A DNA stretch of 10,903 bases from an uncultured Actinomycetes bacterium (GTDB taxonomy: Bacteria; Actinomycetota; Actinomycetes; S36-B12): the NCBI GenBank assembly GCA_913061025.1, contig CAJXUJ010000029.1, positions 1 through 10,903 on the forward strand. The letters run 5' to 3'. Positions within the stretch are counted from its first letter, which is position 1; the number at the start of each line of letters is the position of its first letter. Position numbers and translations under genes: made by a program. The notes beneath the pieces are model-generated. The model did no database searches. It was given only the letters and a program-made list of their open reading frames with translations, and was not told where the DNA came from. Positions 1-6,287 of the stretch are shown one piece after another.

Positions 1-2
1 CG

Positions 3-572
3 GCGGCCACCATGGTGCTATTGCGTGATGACTCGGTCCTCTTGCTGAAGCGAAGTTCCACAATGCCGTTCGCACCCGGGATGCACGTGTTTCCCGGAGG
101 TGGTCTGGCGGACGTGGATTCGCGTGACGTAGATCCGCTCCGCGCGTGCGCTATTCGAGAGACGCACGAGGAAGTGGACATCCGGGTTGAGGAGTGCTGG
201 CTCTTCGACCGGTGGGTCACACCCGAAGTTGAGGAACGTCGCTACGACGTGTACTTCTTCGCGGCCTGGACCGAGGATCCCGGAAGACTTGTGACGTCCG
301 AAGCGGTCGACCTCCGCTGGCTCCAGCCGGTTCAAGCGCTAGAGCTGCATCGACGCGGCGAGTTGCCAATGCTGCGACCGACCGCCGTTGTTCTGCAAGC
401 ACTGGTCGACGGTTCTGTGACGCGTGAGCCGGTAGGTGTGCCTCCAGCGCCGAAGCTTCCTAGGTTGCGGGCGGATGGCCGATGGGACATCGTCCACGCG
501 CAGACCCAAGAAGTTTTGTTCGGCGATGTTGCCGGGCCGACCACGGCGGAAACCAACTCGCAGGCGATGTGA
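3..572 (+). CDS. Nudix hydrolase, NUDT19-like (5' end cut by window)
   Basis: This is a Nudix-fold hydrolase, expected to cleave a nucleoside diphosphate linked to another group; the substrate cannot be told from the sequence. Counting from the ATG at 12, the Nudix region has FPGGG at residues 27-31 and RETHEE at 49-54, whose acidic residues would bind the divalent metal. An insertion lies between the glycines and the RE-EE part, followed by a WVTPEVEERRYD stretch, as in NUDT19-like actinobacterial proteins. The usual glycine after the EE pair is Asp56. The reading frame is open to the window edge, and Ala-Ala-Thr just before the ATG fits the first beta strand of the fold, so the true start is probably upstream and the gene is partial here. 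The stop lies 13 bases before the next gene, so the two are probably cotranscribed. Family is confident; substrate is unknown. Confidence 0.8.
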   Translation, partial: AATMVLLRDDSVLLLKRSSTMPFAPGMHVFPGGGLADVDSRDVDPLRACAIRETHEEVDIRVEECWLFDRWVTPEVEERRYDVYFFAAWTEDPGRLVTSEAVDLRWLQPVQALELHRRGELPMLRPTAVVLQALVDGSVTREPVGVPPAPKLPRLRADGRWDIVHAQTQEVLFGDVAGPTTAETNSQAM

Positions 573-585
573 GGGTAGGCGCGAC

Positions 586-1404
586 ATGAGCGGTCGGATC
601 CTCCCCGGCAGTCAAGAGACGTGGAGCGGTGGGGAAGTCTCGCCTCTCGCCGAGTGCGTGCTAGCGCCCAATCCGTCCCCGTGGACTCTCGACGGGACGA
701 ATACCTGGATCGTGGGTGAACCGGGAGGTTCGTGCGTTGTCATCGATCCGGGTCCGATCACGAATGGACACGGACAGGCAATCGAAGACACCCTTGATCG
801 TCGGAAGGGGAGTCCTGTTTCCGTTCTGCTCACCCACGGTCATGTCGATCATGCCGAGGGTGCCGGTGAACTCGCCCTACGACTAGGCGTTCCGTTGCGC
901 GCTTGGGATGCCGACCTCCTTCCGGATCCGGTCGAGGCGTTCGGCAGTCATCATCACGGTGAGAAGATTGAGGTCGAAGGTGGGATCCTCGAGGTACTCG
1001 CGACGCCGGGGCATTCATCGGACAGCGTGTGCTTCGTGATCGGTTCGATGATCCTCACGGGAGACACGGTGCTCGGTCGAGGCACCACGCTAGTTGCCCA
1101 TCCCGATGGTCGCCTTGATGACTACCTCGTGAGTTTGGATCTGCTCGCCCGGGTGTGTGACGAGCGAGGCGTCGGTTTGCTGTTACCCGGCCATGGACCG
1201 ACGGTGGACGATCCACGTTCGGTTGTGTCGACCTACATCAGCCATCGCCACGAGCGGCTCGATGAGATTTCCGCCGCGATGGCGGCGGGTGCTCAGACGG
1301 CCGACGAGATCGTCGATCGCGTGTATGTGGATATTCCGCGTGAGGTGAGACCGGCCGCGCTCGCGACCGTCTTGGCCCAGATCGAGTACCTGGAAGGGAA
1401 CTAG
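586..1404 (+). CDS. MBL-fold metallo-hydrolase, LACTB2-like
   Basis: This 272-residue protein is a metallo-beta-lactamase-fold hydrolase of the LACTB2/glyoxalase-II-like group. The metal-binding signature THGHVDH gives His84, His86, Asp88 and His89; further ligands are His143 (PGHSSDS), Asp160 (LTGD) and His203 (PGHGP). The last 60 or so residues fit the winged-helix tail typical of the LACTB2 group. Some members of that group are endoribonucleases and others are thioesterase or glyoxalase-like enzymes, so the substrate stays open. I chose the ATG at 586 because homology begins with the segment around APNPSPWTLDGTNT; the frame is open further upstream but overlaps the Nudix gene and looks unrelated. 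GAGGG sits 10 bases before the ATG and a weaker AGG 6 bases before it. The stop codon overlaps that of the convergent crp gene by four bases. Confidence 0.88.
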   Translation: MSGRILPGSQETWSGGEVSPLAECVLAPNPSPWTLDGTNTWIVGEPGGSCVVIDPGPITNGHGQAIEDTLDRRKGSPVSVLLTHGHVDHAEGAGELALRLGVPLRAWDADLLPDPVEAFGSHHHGEKIEVEGGILEVLATPGHSSDSVCFVIGSMILTGDTVLGRGTTLVAHPDGRLDDYLVSLDLLARVCDERGVGLLLPGHGPTVDDPRSVVSTYISHRHERLDEISAAMAAGAQTADEIVDRVYVDIPREVRPAALATVLAQIEYLEGN

Positions 1405-2075
1405 CGAGCTCGCTTGCCGAGTCGGTCGACGTCGGTGATGAGAACCTGTCGTGACTCGAGCTTTATCCAACCGCGGTGTCCGAATTCGGCCAGCGCCTTG
1501 TTCACCGTCTCTCGGGATGCACCTACGAGTTGGGCCAGTTCCTCTTGGGTCATGTCGTGCGTAACGAGGAGGCCGTCGGGAGTGAGAGTGCCGAACTTCT
1601 CGCCGAGTTCCATGAGTGCTTTGGCCACGCGTCCGGGCACGTCGGAGAACACGAGATCGGCCATTGCCTCGTTCGTGCGGCGCAAACGCCGAGCGAGCGC
1701 CTGCAGCAGGGCGGCGGCAACGGCCGGACGGCCCTCAAGCAAGGGCATTAACTGCTCATTGCCGAGTGCGAGGACGGTGGCTTCGGTGAGCGCGGTGGCC
1801 GTTGAGGTTCGAAGACCCGGGTCGAAGAGGCTCAGCTCGCCGAACATCTCACCCGGTCCGAGGACCGCCATGAGCGATTCACGGCCATCGGGGGCGCCGT
1901 GGCCGAGCTTTACCTTCCCGTCGAGGATGAGGTAGAGGTGATCGCCAGGCTCACCCTCGTGGAATAGTTCCTGTCCCTTGGCTACCCGAATCTCCGTCAG
2001 GGATGCGCGGAGAGCTTCAGCTCCCTGCGGATCCAACACCGAGAACAACGGGGTGTTGGCCAAGACGTTGTCCAC
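1401..2075 (-). CDS. crp: Crp/Fnr-family regulator (actinobacterial CRP/GlxR type)
   Basis: This 224-residue cytoplasmic regulator has an N-terminal cyclic-nucleotide-binding domain (about residues 8-120) and a C-terminal winged helix-turn-helix. The nucleotide-binding cassette reads GEMFGELSLFDPGLRTS, with Glu80, Arg89 and Thr90 where cAMP-contacting residues lie in mycobacterial CRP. The LARRLRRTNEAMADL stretch matches the long dimerisation helix, and TQEELAQLVGASRETVNKAL (176-195) is the DNA-recognition motif. Length equals M. tuberculosis CRP (Rv3676) as I remember it. The start is GTG, supported by GAGAAAGG 7 bases upstream. In relatives this protein controls carbon and stress genes and binds sites resembling TGTGA-N6-TCACA. 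It diverges from nth and converges on the MBL gene. Whether it binds cAMP tightly is not visible. Confidence 0.93.
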   Translation of the reverse strand: MDNVLANTPLFSVLDPQGAEALRASLTEIRVAKGQELFHEGEPGDHLYLILDGKVKLGHGAPDGRESLMAVLGPGEMFGELSLFDPGLRTSTATALTEATVLALGNEQLMPLLEGRPAVAAALLQALARRLRRTNEAMADLVFSDVPGRVAKALMELGEKFGTLTPDGLLVTHDMTQEELAQLVGASRETVNKALAEFGHRGWIKLESRQVLITDVDRLGKRAR

Positions 2076-2224
2076 GAGCGAACCTTTCTCGACGGGGAAA
2101 CTGGATTGCCCCTGTGCTGTGACCTCATTCTGTCGTAGTGGGTGTTACCCCATCGGACAGGGTCGAAAAGGAAACCGAACACCGGGAAGACGGCAGCCTG
2201 GGGTGCGGCACTTACCCTGGTGAC
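2076..2224. promoter_or_regulatory. crp-nth divergent intergenic region
   Basis: These 149 bases lie between the divergent crp and nth starts. On the crp side there is a clear ribosome binding site (GAGAAAGG on the minus strand, 2083-2090). A TGTGA half-site lies at 2118-2122, but the opposite half six bases on reads TCTGT instead of TCACA, so a Crp autoregulatory site is only weakly supported. A small dyad, GGGT-GTT-ACCC, lies at 2140-2150. On the nth side a TACCCT hexamer precedes the ATG by six bases. I could not identify a convincing -35/-10 pair for crp. Confidence 0.5.
2213..2218 (+). promoter_or_regulatory. -10-like TACCCT, probable leaderless start of nth operon
   Basis: TACCCT matches the actinobacterial TANNNT -10 pattern and ends six bases before the nth ATG, which has no Shine-Dalgarno. 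That spacing would place the transcription start at or next to the A of the ATG. No good -35 was seen. The call rests on pattern and spacing only, strengthened by the same arrangement at nhaA, the VOC gene and the Fic-like gene. Confidence 0.5.
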
Positions 2225-2947
2225 ATGCCGCGCTTCTCGCAGCCGTTGGACGGTGAGCCACTCAAGGAGTTGCGGCGCCAAGCGCGAGCGATCTACCGAG
2301 GTCTCGCGAAGACCTACCCGGATGCTCACTGCGAGTTGGATTTCTCGACCCCGCTGGAGCTTCTAGTCGCCACAGTCTTGAGTGCCCAGTGCACCGACCA
2401 GCGAGTGAACAAGGTGACACCGGCACTCTTCGCGACCTATCCGTCCGCTGCCGACTTCGCAGGTGCCGGGCGCGGGGAGCTTGAGCAGGCGATCGCGCCC
2501 ACCGGCTTCTTTCGACAGAAGGCGCAAACTATTCAACAGATCGCCCAGCGTCTCTGTGACGACTTCGGTGGAGAGGTGCCCGCAGACCTAGATGCCCTCG
2601 TCTCGCTTCCCGGAGTGGGACGCAAGACCGCGAACGTGGTGCTCGGGAATGCTTTCGACATTCCTGGAATCACGGTCGATACGCACTTTGGGCGCCTGTC
2701 CCGACGTTTCGGCTGGACCACCCAAAAGAACACCGACAAGATCGAAATGGATGTTGCGGCTCTGTTCCCGGAGAAGGACCACACGATGTTGTCGCACTAC
2801 GTGGTGTGGCATGGACGACGCATCTGCCACGCCCGCAAACCGGCGTGCGGGGCATGTCCCGTGGCAAAGCTCTGTCCGAGTTTCGGGGAGGGGCCCACGG
2901 ATCCGGAGATTGCCGAGTCGCTAGTCCGAACCCAGGGCCGAGCATGA
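2225..2947 (+). CDS. nth: Endonuclease III (DNA glycosylase/AP lyase)
   Basis: Endonuclease III removes oxidised pyrimidines in base-excision repair and cuts the abasic site by its lyase activity. The 240-residue product has the helix-hairpin-helix LPGVGRKTANVVL with catalytic Lys134, then VDTH with catalytic Asp152. The iron-sulfur cluster loop has Cys201, 208, 211 and 217, in the classic C-x6-C-x2-C-x5-C spacing. Early conserved residues LVATVLSAQCTDQRVN (47-62) also fit. The ATG at 2225 gives the expected length for actinobacterial Nth; an upstream GTG in frame at 2138 would add an unconserved, charged leader. There is no Shine-Dalgarno before the ATG, but a TACCCT hexamer suggests leaderless translation. 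It is the first gene of a four-gene operon, and its TGA overlaps the next ATG. Confidence 0.95.
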   Translation: MPRFSQPLDGEPLKELRRQARAIYRGLAKTYPDAHCELDFSTPLELLVATVLSAQCTDQRVNKVTPALFATYPSAADFAGAGRGELEQAIAPTGFFRQKAQTIQQIAQRLCDDFGGEVPADLDALVSLPGVGRKTANVVLGNAFDIPGITVDTHFGRLSRRFGWTTQKNTDKIEMDVAALFPEKDHTMLSHYVVWHGRRICHARKPACGACPVAKLCPSFGEGPTDPEIAESLVRTQGRA

Positions 2948-3573
2948 AGTCCCTTGCGTTGCTTATCGCTTCCGTCGCACTGCTCGCCGGATGCTCTAAC
3001 GGGGCACCAATCTCAACTGAGGCATCGGCTGCCACCGACGTTGCTCCGACGCCGGTGGTTACTACCGACAAGGACCCCGATCTATTGCCGCTCATTGAGC
3101 AGGCTGGCTTGGACCCATGTCCGCCGGGCGAATCCAGCCCGGATGCCGCTATCCCGGGACTACCGGCAGTGACTTTCCGTTGTCTCGGGTACGGGCCGGA
3201 CGTGGACCTCTCGGCCGTTCGAGGGATGCCTCTCGTGCTTAACGTCTGGGCATCCTGGTGTCCGCCGTGCATCGCCGAGATGCCGATCCTCACGGCAGCG
3301 GCCGCTGATCTGAGAGGAGAGGTGCAGTTCCTCGGTGTGGATATCCAGGACCAGGACGCGTCGGCATTGCAGATGATGACCGACTTCGGTGCGGACTTCC
3401 CCTCTGTTGTCGATGAGGAAGGCAGTATCCGCGGGCTGATGGCGATATCGGGCCCACCGGTGACGTTCTTCGTCAACGACAAGGGTGTGATCGTCGGCCG
3501 CCACAATGGGGCACTCCCGAGCACCGAGTACTTCAATGCTCTTCTTGATCAGTATCTCGGCGTTCGTCGATGA
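2944..3573 (+). CDS. TlpA/ResA-like thioredoxin-fold lipoprotein
   Basis: This 209-residue protein is a membrane-anchored thiol-disulfide oxidoreductase acting outside the cytoplasmic membrane. Residues 1-16 form a hydrophobic signal and LLAG-C17 is a lipobox, so Cys17 should be lipid-modified. A Ser/Thr/Ala-rich linker follows. The thioredoxin-like domain (about 75-205) has the active site WCPPC at 105-109 and a Gly-Pro-Pro-Val-Thr segment (170-174) supplying the cis-proline. Two further cysteines, Cys59 and Cys80, flank the domain entry and could form a structural disulfide. Such proteins reduce or exchange disulfides in exported proteins, sometimes in cytochrome c maturation, but no cytochrome c genes are nearby. 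The ATG overlaps the nth stop as ATGA, and its own stop overlaps the next gene in the same way, so it is translationally coupled. The partner protein is unknown; MarP downstream has a conserved Cys pair and is a candidate by context. Confidence 0.88.
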   Translation: MKSLALLIASVALLAGCSNGAPISTEASAATDVAPTPVVTTDKDPDLLPLIEQAGLDPCPPGESSPDAAIPGLPAVTFRCLGYGPDVDLSAVRGMPLVLNVWASWCPPCIAEMPILTAAAADLRGEVQFLGVDIQDQDASALQMMTDFGADFPSVVDEEGSIRGLMAISGPPVTFFVNDKGVIVGRHNGALPSTEYFNALLDQYLGVRR

Positions 3574-4226
3574 CGTGGCGCAGTCACGGCCACGTCGATA
3601 AGGAAGCGGTAGCTCGCATCCCGCAGTGGCTGTCCCCCCTGGCATTGACTTTGCCAACCGTGAACTCCGCGGACGTCACGCGTTTCGTCCCTGTTGATGG
3701 AAGTGGCAGACATGCTGCGGTTCTTGTTCTCTTCGGCGATGGACCTGATGTCTTGCTGATCGAACGTGCCCGAGGGGACGATGCCCACTCTGGCCAGCCT
3801 GCTTTCCCCGGTGGCATGGCCGAGCCGTTCGATGCGGATGCGGTGTCCACGGCGCTTCGCGAGGCTCGCGAAGAAACCGGTGTGGACGTCTCGGGAGTAA
3901 CCGTCTTCGGAGCGCTGCCCGACCTCTGGGTGCCGGTCAGTGATTTTGTCGTCACCCCTGTCTTGGGCTGGTGGCATCAGCCCTCCGAGGTGGCCGTGCA
4001 AGACCGAAGTGAGGTCTCCCGCGTCGAGCGCATTGCGCTAAGTGACCTGGTGTCACCAGACAATCGATGCACGGCTGTTCATCCCTCCGGCTATCGCGGT
4101 CCGGGCTTCCTTGTCAACGACATGCTCGTGTGGGGTTTCACCGCCGGCGTGTTGTCGGGAGTCATCGAATACGGCGGTTGGGCGCAGGAGTGGGATGTCT
4201 CGCGCGCGGTGGAGATCGTGCGATGA
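3570..4226 (+). CDS. Nudix hydrolase, CoA pyrophosphatase type (NudL-like)
   Basis: This 218-residue Nudix protein belongs by motif to the CoA-pyrophosphatase group, which splits CoA and derivatives to phosphopantetheine and adenosine 3',5'-bisphosphate. The group-specific stretch before the Nudix box is visible: LLIERARGDDAHSGQPAFPGG (residues about 62-82), comparable to the L-R-x-H-x-G-x-V-x-FPGG signature. The Nudix box follows with ALREAREETGV at 95-105, where Glu98, Glu101 and Glu102 would bind metal. One extra residue lies between the glycine and the REAREE part, as in E. coli NudL. The start ATG overlaps the TlpA-like stop (ATGA), and its stop overlaps the protease start (ATGA). The same gene sits between the TlpA-like gene and marP in mycobacteria, from memory. 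Substrate is inferred from motif only. Confidence 0.88.
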   Translation: MTWRSHGHVDKEAVARIPQWLSPLALTLPTVNSADVTRFVPVDGSGRHAAVLVLFGDGPDVLLIERARGDDAHSGQPAFPGGMAEPFDADAVSTALREAREETGVDVSGVTVFGALPDLWVPVSDFVVTPVLGWWHQPSEVAVQDRSEVSRVERIALSDLVSPDNRCTAVHPSGYRGPGFLVNDMLVWGFTAGVLSGVIEYGGWAQEWDVSRAVEIVR

Positions 4227-5413
4227 ACCTGGTCGACTGGTTGATGATCGGAGCCCTCGTTGTCTTCGCTTTGGTCGGGTGGCGGCAAGGTTTCGTCGCC
4301 GGAGCGCTTTCCTTCCTCGGGTTCCTGGGCGGCGGGCTCCTAGCCGTCCTCTGGTTGCCTGACGTAGTCGAAGCCCTGGTGGAGTCCGGGCCGCTACGCA
4401 TTGCTGTGGTAGCCATCGGCGTACTCGTCAGCGCCATCGTCGGTCAGATCCTGCTGTCGATGCTCGGGCGTCGCCTACGGGCTTCGATGACCTGGCGACC
4501 GGTTCGATTCGTGGACAACCTCGGTGGTGCGGCGTTGAATGTCCTGGCGCTCGCCCTTGTCGCATGGGTTATCGCGAGTGTGGTCGCGTTCCTTCCTCGC
4601 AGTGATGTGACGCGTCAGGTCAATGATTCGTTCGTCTTGAGCACAACGGACCAGCTCCTCCCGGACGCCGCTAGGTCGGCCTTCTCGAGCCTGCGTGACC
4701 TCGTGGGAGAGACCGCTGTTCCACGGGTGTTTGCCGGCCTCACCCCAATCCCGGGGCCAGAGGTGGATGCTCCGATTCCGGAACCGGCACGCGCTGCAGT
4801 GGACGTCATCCGCAACTCGACGGTGCGACTCACGGGTAGTGCTGAGAAGTGCGGAACGATCGTGACCGGATCCGGATTCGCACTTGAGCCGGAGTTGATC
4901 GTTACCAACGCGCACGTGGTGGCAGGGGTCGAGGATCTCGTCGTTCGCGTCCGACCAAAGCAGACAGCGCAACGGGCTCGCGTTGTGTATTTCGATCCGC
5001 AGACCGACATCGCGTTAGTACGGACGCAGGGTCTGCAGGCTCGGCCGGCTCGCTTGGCGTTGGATCAACTCGAGTCGGGAGATTCGGGGGTTGTCGCTGG
5101 CTTCCCACGGGGTGAACGCTTCGAAGCCCGATCTGTGCGGGTTCGCACCCGCGTCAGCGCCCGAGGTGAGTCCATTTACGGGGATCCCGGCGCCGAGCGC
5201 TCGGTCTACGTGCTGCGCGGCACGGTCGAGCAAGGGAACTCTGGCGGTCCGCTTACCGACGAGTTCGGTGAGGTATTCGGGATGCTCTTCGCAGCGGGGC
5301 TCGAGGATCAAGATGCCGCGTATGCGTTGACCAATGAAGAGATCCGCCGCGCTGTTGCGGCGGCAGGTGCGGCCGACGAGCCGGTCGCCAACGGTTCATG
5401 TGAGTTGCGTTAG
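4223..5413 (+). CDS. marP: MarP-like membrane serine protease (CvpA domain + trypsin-like)
   Basis: This 396-residue protein combines an N-terminal CvpA/colicin V-type membrane domain, with about four hydrophobic segments between residues 5 and 125, and an extracytoplasmic trypsin-like protease domain (about 190-385). The catalytic triad is His231 (TNAHVV), Asp262 (TDIALV) and Ser340 (GNSGGP). Cys210 and Cys393 sit where M. tuberculosis MarP (Rv3671c, 397 residues) has its active-site-stabilising disulfide. MarP is needed there for acid resistance and intrabacterial pH control and acts on cell-wall enzymes. The ATG at 4223 starts the CvpA domain and overlaps the preceding stop (ATGA); the upstream open frame is unrelated sequence over the Nudix gene. 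It is the last gene of the nth operon, and its end overlaps DUF309 on the other strand by 18 bases. Confidence 0.93.
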   Translation: MNLVDWLMIGALVVFALVGWRQGFVAGALSFLGFLGGGLLAVLWLPDVVEALVESGPLRIAVVAIGVLVSAIVGQILLSMLGRRLRASMTWRPVRFVDNLGGAALNVLALALVAWVIASVVAFLPRSDVTRQVNDSFVLSTTDQLLPDAARSAFSSLRDLVGETAVPRVFAGLTPIPGPEVDAPIPEPARAAVDVIRNSTVRLTGSAEKCGTIVTGSGFALEPELIVTNAHVVAGVEDLVVRVRPKQTAQRARVVYFDPQTDIALVRTQGLQARPARLALDQLESGDSGVVAGFPRGERFEARSVRVRTRVSARGESIYGDPGAERSVYVLRGTVEQGNSGGPLTDEFGEVFGMLFAAGLEDQDAAYALTNEEIRRAVAAAGAADEPVANGSCELR

Positions 5414-5791
5414 CGACTCCAGTACGGAGTCAGCATCGATGACTGCCGGAACACGTCCGGCAGCTAACTCCGCTCGGAGGCGTTCTCCGGCGCGCTCGGC
5501 TATGCGTGCGCTACCAACGGAATTTCCGCGGGCCTGATGGGTGAGTGCTGCACCCCACTGGGCGAGGGCCTGCCATGAATCCCGTTCGTTATCGGGGGCG
5601 CACTTCCAGCGTTGCTCGAAGACCTCGTGGGCGTGAAAGGGAAGTCCTTCATTGAGAAAGGAGAGCGCTTCACACCAGGCTTCGTCGCCGTCGATGTAAG
5701 TGCGGTCGGGAACGGTGGGAAAAGACCGGGGATCATCAACGGGCAACGGTCGACCGAGCCGGTCCCGCGGCCGTTCACTGCTCGCAGACAT
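5396..5791 (-). CDS. DUF309 family protein
   Basis: This 131-residue soluble protein belongs to the DUF309 family of small helical proteins of unknown function. The family signature is the stretch FHAHEVFEQRW at residues 52-62, followed by a helix with WQALAQWGAALTHQARGN (73-90). Actinobacterial members share the same N-terminal lead with a GRPLP segment, seen here at 13-17. The ATG start has no strong Shine-Dalgarno. It lies 36 bases after the holin-like gene and is probably read with it. A possible 6-bp inverted repeat (CGGCTC at 5792-5797 with GAGCCG at 5819-5824) spans the gap and could fold over the start region. The 3' end overlaps marP by 18 bases on the opposite strand. No function can be assigned. 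Confidence 0.85.
   Translation of the reverse strand: MSASSERPRDRLGRPLPVDDPRSFPTVPDRTYIDGDEAWCEALSFLNEGLPFHAHEVFEQRWKCAPDNERDSWQALAQWGAALTHQARGNSVGSARIAERAGERLRAELAAGRVPAVIDADSVLESLTQLT
5415..5431. terminator. Hairpin just after marP stop
   Basis: GACTCC and GGAGTC form a perfect 6-bp stem around the 5-base loop AGTAC, beginning one base after the marP stop. There is no T-tract on either side, so it is not a classic intrinsic terminator. It may end or stabilise the 3' end of the nth-marP mRNA. It lies inside the 3' coding part of the convergent DUF309 gene. Confidence 0.4.
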
Positions 5792-5827
5792 CGGCTCTGC
5801 CGAAGGCTGTATCGACTCGAGCCGTAA

Positions 5828-6229
5828 CTACTCGCCGATGGCTGGCTTGCCCATCGCCTGAGATACGGCGTCTGCGGTTGTCTTCCATTCCTTCTGCGCA
5901 ATCGTGAGCCCAGTGATCTTGCCGGAGCGGACCTTGGCCACCAGACCGGCGATGATCGCCAGCAGGAGCAGGATTCCGGTGACGATGAGAAAGCCGGCCC
6001 ATACGGGTAGTCCGAGAGCGGAGATGCCGAAGGCAAGAGCGATCAACCCGAAGAGCCCGGCCATGGAGAGTCCGGCAAGCGCGATGATCCCGAAGACCGA
6101 CACGACGGCCACCTGTTGACCGGCCTGCTGCGCCTCGGTCTTGGTGAGGGCGACCTGGGCGTTGAGCAGCGTCTTGGCATCTCGAACAACGTTGGAGATG
6201 AGTGAGCCGAGGCTTGGTTGATCGGCCAT
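5828..6229 (-). CDS. Small membrane protein, phage-holin superfamily (DUF1469-like)
   Basis: This 133-residue protein has an amphipathic N-terminal helix, two hydrophobic segments (about 40-69 and 75-98) joined by a short turn, and a charged C-terminal tail. The N-terminal SLISNVVRDAKTLLNAQ followed by ALTKTEAQQAG is typical of the actinobacterial 'phage holin family' (DUF1469/Act_holin) proteins. Despite the name these are chromosomal, and no phage gene is nearby; their role is not known, and envelope stress has been suggested only by context. The ATG start is well supported by GGAGG four bases upstream (6234-6238), the strongest ribosome binding site in the window. It lies 58 bases after nhaA and 36 bases before DUF309, all on the minus strand. 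Confidence 0.85.
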   Translation of the reverse strand: MADQPSLGSLISNVVRDAKTLLNAQVALTKTEAQQAGQQVAVVSVFGIIALAGLSMAGLFGLIALAFGISALGLPVWAGFLIVTGILLLLAIIAGLVAKVRSGKITGLTIAQKEWKTTADAVSQAMGKPAIGE

Positions 6230-6287
6230 GGTTCCTCCGTGTGAGATCGCTTCACGACGCTCGACGAGAACGTCACGAGAGTTCAGG
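6230..6287 (-). promoter_or_regulatory. nhaA-holin spacer with Shine-Dalgarno and GTGA/TCAC dyad
   Basis: The 58-base gap upstream of the holin-like gene contains a strong GGAGG (6234-6238). Just beyond it, TGTGA (6240-6244) and TCACG (6252-6256) form a dyad resembling a Crp-type site, but with seven bases between half-sites instead of six. A TANNNT hexamer (TAGCCT on the minus strand, 6285-6290) overlaps the nhaA stop and could serve as a -10 for a promoter private to the holin-like gene. All are weak except the ribosome binding site. Confidence 0.35.

Noticed and set aside
6..15. GCCACCATGG, which equals a eukaryotic Kozak context
   Set aside because: The surrounding gene order is bacterial and the frame is open upstream, so the match is chance.
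436..585. Upstream extension of the MBL hydrolase
   Set aside because: It overlaps the Nudix gene in another frame and does not resemble the family; the ATG at 586 fits better.
1403..1414. 12-bp palindrome AGCGAGCTCGCT at the MBL/crp junction as a two-way terminator
   Set aside because: Folded as RNA it gives only a 4-bp stem with a 4-base loop and has no T-tract; it is also coding for the Crp C-terminus.
2670..3536. 288-codon open frame on the minus strand across nth and the TlpA-like gene
   Set aside because: It is antisense to two well-supported genes and its Ser/Pro/Arg-rich product resembles no family.
4067..4222. Upstream extension of the MarP-like protease
   Set aside because: It lies over the Nudix gene in another frame. 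The ATG at 4223 directly begins the membrane domain and overlaps the preceding stop.
5828..6229. Prophage remnant, based on the phage-holin family name
   Set aside because: No other phage gene, integrase or attachment site is present; this family is commonly chromosomal in actinobacteria.
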